A stretch of 7,327 nt of DNA. Origin: an uncultured Eubacteriales bacterium (lineage in GTDB: Bacteria > Bacillota > Clostridia > Oscillospirales > CAG-272). Below are positions 1 to 4,929 of the stretch, piece by piece. Position numbers and translations under genes: made by a program. The notes beneath the pieces are model-generated. The model did not search any database. It had not been told where the DNA came from and was given only the letters and a program-made list of their open reading frames with translations. How positions within the stretch are numbered: position 1 is the first letter of the stretch; every line of letters starts with the position of its first letter. Where the stretch lies: NCBI GenBank assembly GCA_934477985.1, contig CAKSOR010000119.1, forward strand, positions 1 to 7,327, in the 5' to 3' direction.

Positions 1-1313
1 ATGTACGGTCCTTCGATGACCTTGCGCTCGACCTTCGGGAGGTTGCCGAAGTCAGCCCACATATGAGTTCCGAAGGTGTGCGGTCCGTCGGTCGTCTTGA
101 AGTCGCCGGCAAGGAAGGTGAACTTTCCGCCCTGTCCCTGGAATCTCGCGATCGTCCAGTCGCCGTCAGCGAGTCTGAACGACGGCTTGGTGTTGAAGAT
201 ATAAGCCTTCGACTCGGGCTTCTTGAGCGAATAAGCGAACGGTCCGCAGTGCCAGAGCAGCTCGGAGTTGTCGTTCTGGGGGTTGCGGCAGGTGAACTCG
301 CCGAACGCCGGAACTGTCTTCTTTCTCTTCATAGCGTAGAGGAGCGCCAGCGTGATAGCGCCGTAGATGTCCGACTCGCAGGTGACGAGGCAGTCCATAT
401 CGCCGAGGATCGACATAGCGAGGCAGGGATTAGCTCCGAAGCCGAGAGGCATCGAGGTCCAGCACTCGGTCGAGATGATGTCGGCGTGATTCTCCTCCTT
501 GAGCTCCTTGTAGAACGGAACGAAGGTCATCATCTTGACGAGCAGCTCATCGTCGACCGACGAGCAGTCCATCTTCTTCTTGGTGTCGGCGGCGAGAGCC
601 TCGAGCTCGGGGCGGCGCGCCGGGTCGTTGTAGATCTTGTTGAGCTTGGCGACAGCCTCAGCCATGTTGATCGGAGTGACGTCGATGCCGAACTTCTCCA
701 TGATCTCCATCTCGTTGAACATGACGCTCTTGAAGGGCTTTACGCGACATCCGACCTGAACGATGCGCATGCCCTTGAAGGTCTTGAGCATCGAGACGAC
801 CGAGAGGAACTTGTCAAAGCCTTCAGCGAAGGGCTTATCCTCGACGTTGCAGTTCTCGATGTAGGAGAACGGGATGTGGCTGCGCTGGAGGTGCTTCGAG
901 ATAGCGAAGAGTCCGCACTGGCAGTCGGTGAAACGGTTGCCTTCGGGAGTGAAGAGGTTGTCTCTCGGACCCCAGAGGAGCACGGGGAGACCCATCTCGC
1001 GCGCGACTCGACCAGCCGCGTCCTCGTTTCCGAAGTTGCAGTTGATGAGGAAGATAGCGTCGACCTTCTCGCGCTTCAGGTAATCGACTACCTTATCAAC
1101 GTCGTCGTTCTCGAAGAGGAGTCCTTCATCGTTGAGCCACTCGAGATCGGTGAACTCGACGGTCTCGTCGGCGAAGTTCTTCTTTATGTACTCGAGTACA
1201 TGGTTCTTGTTGTCCACGGCATAGGAGGGCTGGAAAATTCCCTTGCGGGTCTTCTGGTCGGCAAGCCATCTGCGCTCAGGGACTATACCGATCTTCAGTT
1301 TGCTGTTCTGCAT
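1..1313 (-). CDS. L-fucose/L-arabinose isomerase-family protein (3' end cut by window)
   Basis: The minus-strand frame from ATG at 1311-1313 is open for 437 codons and runs off the left edge, so the C-terminus is missing. The protein starts MQNSKLKIGIVPERRW and resembles the COG2407-type isomerases that interconvert aldoses and ketoses such as L-fucose/L-fuculose. Recognisable stretches are DCQCGLFAISKHLQ (about 130-143), VQVGCRVKPFKS (186-197), TCESDIYGAI (311-320, matching the ATEND metal-site segment of E. coli FucI), AFGEFTCRNPQND (336-348) and ELLWHCGPF (351-359). The start is supported by AAAGGATG about 9 nt upstream and by a promoter at 1390-1418. It diverges from the RpiR-type regulator, its likely controller. 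The exact substrate (fucose, arabinose or another deoxysugar) cannot be fixed from sequence alone. Family assignment is firm and specificity is not. Confidence 0.82.
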   Translation of the reverse strand, partial: MQNSKLKIGIVPERRWLADQKTRKGIFQPSYAVDNKNHVLEYIKKNFADETVEFTDLEWLNDEGLLFENDDVDKVVDYLKREKVDAIFLINCNFGNEDAAGRVAREMGLPVLLWGPRDNLFTPEGNRFTDCQCGLFAISKHLQRSHIPFSYIENCNVEDKPFAEGFDKFLSVVSMLKTFKGMRIVQVGCRVKPFKSVMFNEMEIMEKFGIDVTPINMAEAVAKLNKIYNDPARRPELEALAADTKKKMDCSSVDDELLVKMMTFVPFYKELKEENHADIISTECWTSMPLGFGANPCLAMSILGDMDCLVTCESDIYGAITLALLYAMKRKKTVPAFGEFTCRNPQNDNSELLWHCGPFAYSLKKPESKAYIFNTKPSFRLADGDWTIARFQGQGGKFTFLAGDFKTTDGPHTFGTHMWADFGNLPKVERKVIEGPY

Positions 1314-1327
1314 ATTCTTACATCCTT

Positions 1328-1372
1328 TCAGATAAGAGATTCGAAAATGTGAAGTTTATTTTCTTTTTTCAT
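1328..1372 (-). CDS. possible 14-aa leader peptide before the isomerase gene
   Basis: In the isomerase 5' leader an ATG at 1370-1372 opens a short frame, MKKENKLHIFESLI, ending in TGA at 1328-1330. It is preceded by GGAG with a 6-nt spacer, which is a good ribosome binding site. The stop lies directly against the ribosome binding site of the isomerase gene (TGAAAGGATG), so translation of the leader could be coupled to, or interfere with, isomerase translation. It is out of frame with the isomerase. It lies downstream of the predicted transcription start near 1383 and so should be on the mRNA. No homology is recognised and such a short frame can arise by chance. Confidence 0.3.
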   Translation of the reverse strand: MKKENKLHIFESLI

Positions 1373-1389
1373 TTTCAACTCCGTCTAAT

Positions 1390-1418
1390 ATTATACAGTA
1401 CTCAAAAAAAAATTTCAA
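1390..1418 (-). promoter_or_regulatory. sigma-A type promoter for the isomerase gene
   Basis: Read on the minus strand there is TTGAAA (1413-1418), a 17-bp spacer and a perfect TATAAT (1390-1395). This predicts a transcript start near 1383 and a leader of about 70 nt before the isomerase ATG. The -10 region continues as TATAATATTAGA, identical to that of the divergent promoter. Confidence 0.8.
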
Positions 1419-1463
1419 GACCTTTCGCGAAATTTCTTGTCAAAAGCCGAATTTTTGTATGGT

Positions 1464-1493
1464 TGCACAAAAAAACTTACCACATTTTGTGCA
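1464..1493. promoter_or_regulatory. candidate operator: 9-bp inverted repeat between divergent promoters
   Basis: TGCACAAAA (1464-1472) and TTTTGTGCA (1485-1493) are perfect inverted arms with a 12-bp gap, so arm centres are 21 bp apart, about two helical turns. This is a usual geometry for a dimeric regulator. The site lies upstream of both -35 boxes (1418 and 1526), between the isomerase and the RpiR-family gene. The RpiR-type protein is the obvious candidate ligand, which is inference. A global regulator such as a CRP/FNR-like protein is also possible. Confidence 0.5.
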
Positions 1494-1525
1494 TTATGCC
1501 ACGAAAAAAAACTTCACTTTTGGGC

Positions 1526-1554
1526 TTGACAATCCGGTCAAAATGGAGTATAAT
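1526..1554 (+). promoter_or_regulatory. consensus sigma-A promoter for the RpiR-family regulator
   Basis: TTGACA (1526-1531), a 17-bp spacer and TATAAT (1549-1554) match the consensus at every position. The start of transcription should be near 1561, giving a leader of about 40 nt to the ATG at 1602. Such a strong core promoter normally implies repression by a bound protein. Confidence 0.88.
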
Positions 1555-1601
1555 ATTAGATAGAAAATTAACGAGCCTCACGGCGGATCGGAAAAGAGAA
1601 A

Positions 1602-2438
1602 ATGGAAAGAGCTACACTTAAAATTCAGGTAATGTACGACGAGATGGGTCGCGCCGAGAAGAAGATCGCCGACTGGATACTCAAAAACCCCGGCAAGCTG
1701 ATCCCCCTCTCGATAAGCGAGCTTGCCGACAACTGCAAGTGCAGCGAAGCGACAATCGTCCGCTTTGCCCGCCGCCTCGGCTACGACGGCTATCAGGCGC
1801 TCAAAATCTCGCTCGCCCGCGAGGAGAACACCTCGAACATCAGCGAGAGCATCACCCCCGGCGACTCGAGCTATGAGATATTCGGCAAGGTCTGCAACGA
1901 CATCTATTGCTCGCTCGAGCGCACGCGCAAGGTGCTCGACGAAAAGGCGCTCGGCGAGGCGGCTGAGAAGATACTCGCAGCGAACCGTATAATCACGCTC
2001 GGACTCGGCAACTCGGCTTCGGTCGCGGTCGATATGAGCCACAAGTTCCTGCGCGCCGGCTGCAACGCGGTCGCCTACACCGACAACCACATGCAGGCAA
2101 TCGCGGCTTCGCACCTCACCGAGGGCGATGTGGCGATCGGCATCTCGCACTCGGGCTCGTCGCGCGACATCGTTGACGCTCTCCGCATCGCGAAGGAGCG
2201 CGGTGCTTCGACAATCTGCATTACGAATTACGGAAAATCCCCGATAATCAAGGTCAGTGACATAGTCTTGCAGACCTTCTCCGACGAGACACGCTATTCA
2301 ATCCTCGCGCTGAACTCGCGCATCGCGCAGCTCGCGATAGTCGACGCGCTCTATTTCTACATCGTCTTCCACAAGGGCGACGCGGCTATATCGGCAATTG
2401 CCGAAACCGAAAAGGCGCTGCTCTCAAAAAAATATTGA
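1602..2438 (+). CDS. RpiR-family transcriptional regulator (HTH + SIS domain)
   Basis: This 278-residue protein has the normal length and layout of RpiR/MurR-type regulators. An N-terminal winged-helix domain (about 1-75) contains ISELADNCKCSEATIVRFARRLGYDGY at 38-64, the typical recognition-helix region. A C-terminal SIS sugar-phosphate-binding domain (about 118-255) contains GLGNSASVAVDMSHKF at 134-149 and the phosphate-loop-like SHSGSSRD at 182-189. Proteins of this type bind a sugar phosphate through SIS and control divergent or adjacent sugar genes. Here the divergent partner is a sugar isomerase, so control of that gene, and perhaps of the microcompartment operon beyond, is likely but not shown. 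The ATG follows a weak purine-rich site (GGAAAAGAG) and a perfect promoter. The stop codon abuts an IS256 fragment, yet the C-terminus looks complete. Confidence 0.93.
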   Translation: MERATLKIQVMYDEMGRAEKKIADWILKNPGKLIPLSISELADNCKCSEATIVRFARRLGYDGYQALKISLAREENTSNISESITPGDSSYEIFGKVCNDIYCSLERTRKVLDEKALGEAAEKILAANRIITLGLGNSASVAVDMSHKFLRAGCNAVAYTDNHMQAIAASHLTEGDVAIGISHSGSSRDIVDALRIAKERGASTICITNYGKSPIIKVSDIVLQTFSDETRYSILALNSRIAQLAIVDALYFYIVFHKGDAAISAIAETEKALLSKKY

Positions 2439-2733
2439 TTGAGAAGTATCCGGACATCCTGAAATCATGGGACAGGAGCTGGAGTGAGCTTACGACTTTC
2501 TTCGAATATCCTCCGGAAATGCGGAAGATAACAGACATGTTCGATAACCCGACCTCAGCGTATCAAATTGGCGACGCAAGCCGGCAATTTAATTGATATA
2601 TCGGGAGGGTTTTCGAACATGTCTGTTTTATACGACCAACGCTGTTGAAAGTTACCATCGGATGGTGAGAAAGTTCACAAAATCCGATGCGGTGTTCCCG
2701 ACTGATGATTCGATCATGAAGGTTATCTATGTG
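2438..2733 (+). pseudogene. C-terminal fragment of an IS256-family transposase, interrupted
   Basis: The frame from 2438 reads IEKYPDILKSWDRSWSELTT then FFEYPPEMRKI. After a foreign insert it resumes at 2629 as YTTNAVESYHRMVRKFTKSD and AVFPTDDSIMKVIY. This is the C-terminal signature of mutator/IS256 transposases (usual pattern FxYPxEIRKxIYTTNAIES), the part that normally holds the last catalytic glutamate. Only about 65 of some 400 residues remain and there is no start, so it cannot work. It begins exactly at the regulator's stop codon and loses similarity near 2733, just before a hairpin. It shows that an IS once sat between the regulator and the microcompartment operon. IS end repeats were not recognised. 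Confidence 0.85.
2532..2626. mobile_element. ~95-bp MITE-like foldback element inside the IS256 remnant
   Basis: Position 2531 onward reads ACAGACATGTTCGATAACCC, and 2607-2626 is its reverse complement with one mismatch in 20. The inner sequences also pair imperfectly (TATCAAATTG at 2571-2580 against CAATTTAATTGATA at 2585-2598), so the whole unit can fold into one long hairpin. Removing 2532-2626 joins ...AAG ATA A to TT TAT ACG..., restoring a continuous transposase frame that reads RKIIYTTNAVES, the expected IS256 motif. That marks this as an insertion and not part of the transposase. It codes for nothing. No clear target-site duplication is visible, and the parent transposon family is not recognised. 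Confidence 0.75.
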
Positions 2734-2775
2734 AAAAATGGAGGACAGCGAAGTTCTGAAACTTCGCTGTCCTCC
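2734..2775 (-). terminator. rho-independent terminator (minus-strand direction)
   Basis: 2740-2755 and 2760-2775 form a perfect 16-bp stem (GGAGGACAGCGAAGTT and its complement) with a 4-nt loop. On the minus strand the stem is followed by ATTTTTC (2733-2739), so it fits an intrinsic terminator for transcripts arriving from the microcompartment operon. On the plus strand no U-run follows. It is the first hairpin with a U-tract behind pduQ. Confidence 0.65.
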
Positions 2776-2788
2776 ACCGTTCTATCCG

Positions 2789-2855
2789 CAGCCCGCGTCA
2801 AGGTCGCTCCTCAGCGTTGCCTTATTGAGTTGCTTACTAAGTCTTGACGCTGCTG
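2789..2855. repeat. imperfect inverted repeat in the intergenic debris
   Basis: CAGC (2789-2792) and GCGTCAAG (2795-2802) pair with CTTGACGC (2843-2850) and GCTG (2852-2855), giving 12 bp with a small internal loop and a 40-nt inner segment. It may be the remains of a mobile-element end or a hairpin in the operon's 3' region. No U-tract and no coding sense are seen. Confidence 0.4.
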
Positions 2856-2877
2856 TATGAGTTATGCACAGTTTAAT

Positions 2878-3009
2878 TTAACGAGCAGATAAACCAACAG
2901 AACTGATCATCCCCACCGTCCTTGCCGGTGCGAAAGGCTTGTTCCCGCAGGAAGCGAGGACAAGTGTTGAAACAAGTGTGATTTCCAGGACAGTTTTGAC
3001 GTGTGTCAT
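2878..3009 (-). CDS. 43-aa lipoprotein-like ORF, probable truncated gene
   Basis: A minus-strand ATG at 3007-3009 follows GGGG at about 8 nt and opens a 43-codon frame. The N-terminus, MTHVKTVLEITLVSTLVLASCGNK, looks like a lipoprotein signal: a hydrophobic stretch (about 8-19) and a lipobox LASC with cysteine 21, where lipidation would occur. The charged start is weak (one lysine). After about 22 further residues (PFAPARTVGMISSVGLSAR at the end) it stops at TAA 2878-2880, far too short for a usual lipoprotein. It lies between pduQ and an IS remnant, so a truncated passenger gene is the simplest reading. A chance frame cannot be excluded. Confidence 0.3.
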   Translation of the reverse strand: MTHVKTVLEITLVSTLVLASCGNKPFAPARTVGMISSVGLSAR

Positions 3010-3032
3010 GATGGTTTCCCCACATAATGACA

Positions 3033-3087
3033 GAAATGACACCGGGAGACGGCGCTTATTCTGCTACCGTGATCCTGGTGTCATTTC
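3033..3087. repeat. 55-nt palindrome immediately downstream of pduQ
   Basis: GAAATGACACCGGGA (3033-3047) and TCCTGGTGTCATTTC (3073-3087) are inverted copies with one mismatch. Inside, ACGG (3049-3052) pairs with CCGT (3067-3070), extending the stem. It starts 15 nt behind the pduQ stop. Read from pduQ, it is followed by TGTCATTATG without a real U-run, so it is a poor intrinsic terminator. It could instead stabilise the mRNA 3' end or be a small palindromic repeat. Confidence 0.6.
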
Positions 3088-3102
3088 CTTGATAATTGGT
3101 TA

Positions 3103-4251
3103 TTACAATAATTTCGAGAGTATCTCCTCGACTCCCTCGGGCGTCATCTTTCGCGGATTCGTCGCCGTGCAGGCGTCCTTCAGAGCCGCCTCGATGATCG
3201 CGGGCTTGACCGCCTCATAGCTTTCGCGCGAGACCCCCGCCTCGGCTAAGGTCAGCGGTGTGCCGGTCATCTTCAGCATGTAGAAAAGATGCTTGCAGAG
3301 AGCTAAAACGAGCGAGTTCGTGTCAAGCGGCAACTTGCCGCCGCCTGAAAGCCCGATCATTCTCGCCACCCTCGCGAGTCTGACCGACGCCTTCGTCTCG
3401 GTCTTAGCGCCGAAGTTCGCCGAAAGATCGGCGTTGTAGCGCATAACATGCGGCAGGAGCATCGCGTTCGCGCGCCCATGCGGGATGTGGAACTTAGCGC
3501 CGAGCTGATGCGCGATTCCGTGGTTGACTCCGAGCGAAACGGCGTTGAAAGCCATTCCGGCAAGGCAGGACGCGGTGTGCATCTTGTCGCGAGCCTCGAT
3601 GTCCTTTCCGTCGGCGTAGGCTCTCGGAAGATACTCAAACGCGAGCTGCAAGGATTTCTCGGCGAGCGCGTCCGAATAATCGTTCGCCGCCGTCGAAATA
3701 TATGCCTCGAGCGCGTGAGTTATCACATCAAAGCCGGTGTCAGCCGTGATTCTCGGCGGAGCTGAGACTACCAGCTCGGGGTCGAGAATAGCCGTGTCGG
3801 GCAAAAGCTCATCGTCAACGAGCGGGTACTTGATTCCCTTCGCCTTGTCGGTGATGACCGCGAAGCTCGTGACCTCCGAGCCCGTGCCGCTCGTCGTCGG
3901 GATCGCGATGAGCTTTATCTGATCCTTGAAGCCCGAGCGCTTTGCCATCAGAATCGTCGCCTTCGCCGCGTCGATCGACGAGCCGCCGCCAAGCGCGACG
4001 ACACAGTCGGCTTTCGCGTCGACAAGGAAGCCGAGTCCCGCGGCTATCAGCTCAATAGGCGGGTCGGGCTTTATCTCGCCGAAGATTTTCACCGAGTCAG
4101 CCGAGCTGAGCTTCGACTTGATATTCTCAGCCGCGCCCGAGCTCACCATGAAAGCGTCGGTGAAGATGACGACATTTCCCTTCTGCTCCGAGAGGACGTT
4201 CAACGCGCCCTCGCCGAAGCAGACATTCGTTTTTACCTTGAAGTTCTGCAT
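3103..4251 (-). CDS. pduQ: PduQ-like iron-dependent alcohol dehydrogenase
   Basis: This 382-residue group III (Fe-containing) alcohol dehydrogenase should reduce an aldehyde such as propionaldehyde to the alcohol with NADH, regenerating NAD+ for the aldehyde dehydrogenase inside the shell. The nucleotide-binding region carries GGGSSIDAAKA (88-98) and IPTTSGTGSEVT (117-128). Iron ligands by analogy with FucO/PduQ are D175 and H179 (FDVITHALEAY), H244 (VNHGIAH) and H258 (IPHG). The run KGIKYPL...LPDTAILDPELVVSAPP (138-166) is close to Salmonella PduQ, closer than to FucO, which supports the symbol. A lactaldehyde reductase role remains possible. It is the last operon gene. Its ATG lies 3 nt after the pduT stop with no clear ribosome binding site, so translation is probably coupled. 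Confidence 0.88.
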   Translation of the reverse strand: MQNFKVKTNVCFGEGALNVLSEQKGNVVIFTDAFMVSSGAAENIKSKLSSADSVKIFGEIKPDPPIELIAAGLGFLVDAKADCVVALGGGSSIDAAKATILMAKRSGFKDQIKLIAIPTTSGTGSEVTSFAVITDKAKGIKYPLVDDELLPDTAILDPELVVSAPPRITADTGFDVITHALEAYISTAANDYSDALAEKSLQLAFEYLPRAYADGKDIEARDKMHTASCLAGMAFNAVSLGVNHGIAHQLGAKFHIPHGRANAMLLPHVMRYNADLSANFGAKTETKASVRLARVARMIGLSGGGKLPLDTNSLVLALCKHLFYMLKMTGTPLTLAEAGVSRESYEAVKPAIIEAALKDACTATNPRKMTPEGVEEILSKLL

Positions 4252-4254
4252 GAC

Positions 4255-4803
4255 TTAAAGGATCGAATCCCAGAGACGCTTGTCGGGATTCGGGATGACT
4301 GAGCTGTCGAGGAGCATTCCGTCCTCGCCGGCAACAGTCTCAGCGCGCTCGATTGCCGCGGTGACAGCCGCCACGTCTCCGGTCAGGAGAACGTATGACT
4401 TGCCGCACATTCCGCGCGCGAGTCTGAGCTCGATTAGCGACACGAGCGAGGTCTTCGCCGCAGCGTCAGCCGCCGTGATGGCAGCCGCCGCGTTGAAGGT
4501 CTCGACGACACCGAGCGCCTTCACGTCGCCGACCTCAGCCGCGCCGTAGATCGCCGGGAAGATGGATTCGTGCGGGTTGCCGAGCACGAACGAGCCGATT
4601 ATTTTCTGTGCGTGAGCGGTCTTTGCCGCGTCGACCGAAGCCTTTACCGCGCTGAGATCGCCGGTGATGAGGACGAGATACTTTCCGGGGCAGACCGGCT
4701 GGCTCTCGAGGATCTCCACCTCGGCGGTCTTGAGCATAAGATCCGCGCACTGAATTCCGGTCGAGATCGTCTGACACTCGACCATTCCGATTGCTTTACT
4801 CAT
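4255..4803 (-). CDS. pduT: PduT-like BMC-T trimeric shell protein with Fe-S cysteine
   Basis: The 182-residue protein has two tandem BMC domains (about 1-92 and 95-182), beginning AIGMVECQTISTG and ALGVVETFNAAAA, so three copies make a pseudohexameric shell tile. Length and sequence follow PduT (184 aa in Salmonella). The segment PVCPGKY puts a cysteine at exactly residue 38, the position that in PduT holds a [4Fe-4S] cluster in the central pore. The second domain has another cysteine in its loop (RGMCGKSY, C133). With pduS just upstream, the likely role is electron transfer through the shell wall. The ATG is fixed by alignment to PduT, yet it has no recognisable ribosome binding site. Instead a structured 126-nt leader precedes it. 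Confidence 0.9.
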   Translation of the reverse strand: MSKAIGMVECQTISTGIQCADLMLKTAEVEILESQPVCPGKYLVLITGDLSAVKASVDAAKTAHAQKIIGSFVLGNPHESIFPAIYGAAEVGDVKALGVVETFNAAAAITAADAAAKTSLVSLIELRLARGMCGKSYVLLTGDVAAVTAAIERAETVAGEDGMLLDSSVIPNPDKRLWDSIL

Positions 4804-4817
4804 TTTAATTAATTCTT

Positions 4818-4847
4818 GCTTTCGCCGCTGCGAAAGCTTCCTTTCGC
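4818..4847 (-). promoter_or_regulatory. two mutually exclusive hairpins just before pduT
   Basis: The 7-mer CTTTCGC occurs at 4819-4825 and 4841-4847, and its complement GCGAAAG at 4830-4836 lies between them. The middle copy can pair with either flank, giving an 8-bp stem with a CGCT loop (4818-4837) or a 7-bp stem with a CTTC loop (4830-4847). On the mRNA the later hairpin ends 14 nt from the pduT start, which lacks a visible ribosome binding site. This could set pduT translation or be an mRNA processing site. Confidence 0.5.
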
Positions 4848-4852
4848 TTGGT

Positions 4853-4911
4853 TAGTTTTCGGCGGTTCTCCGCAGGAGAATGACGGTCATCGACCGTCAG
4901 GACGAAAACTA
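4853..4911. repeat. 59-nt cloverleaf-like structured element between pduS and pduT
   Basis: TAGTTTTCG (4853-4861) and CGAAAACTA (4903-4911) form an outer 9-bp stem. Inside are two perfect hairpins: TTCTCC-gca-GGAGAA (4866-4880) and TGACGGTC-atc-GACCGTCA (4881-4899). Together they make a three-way junction on either strand. The strictly palindromic ends and non-coding setting fit a small dispersed repeat or a structured intercistronic RNA. On the minus strand a 12-codon frame (MTVILLRRTAEN, 4852-4890) lies within it but has no good ribosome binding site. Confidence 0.6.
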
Positions 4912-4929
4912 TTATTCCTCTTCGCAGAT

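Noticed and set aside
63..1352. Plus-strand open frame of 429 codons
   Set aside because: It is the antisense shadow of the isomerase gene. The protein has no recognisable fold signature and is dominated by Arg/Glu/Asp/Val/Leu, while the minus strand gives a clear family match, start site and promoter.
1462..1520. Short repeats with A-runs that could suggest a CRISPR-like array
   Set aside because: The copies are only about 9-16 nt, diverged, and differently spaced and oriented; they fit operator half-sites, not CRISPR repeats.
1349..1621. Plus-strand 90-codon frame across the divergent promoters
   Set aside because: It covers both promoters and the operator and enters the regulator out of frame; its Phe/Lys/Ile-rich sequence is what AT-rich non-coding DNA gives.
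1578..2150. Minus-strand open frame of 190 codons
   Set aside because: It is antisense to the RpiR-family gene and has no domain-like sequence.
2593..2847. 84-codon frame taken as an intact gene
   Set aside because: It is a composite: the start is TTG inside the foldback element, the middle is IS256 transposase remnant, and the end is terminator hairpin and debris.
2939..3220. Plus-strand 93-codon frame
   Set aside because: It spans the lipoprotein-like remnant in antisense, the palindrome and the pduQ 3' end; no homology is seen.
4259..4264. Strong ribosome binding site for pduQ
   Set aside because: The sequence before the pduQ ATG (GATCCTTTAAGTC) has no convincing Shine-Dalgarno; the 3-nt gap to the pduT stop points to coupled translation instead.
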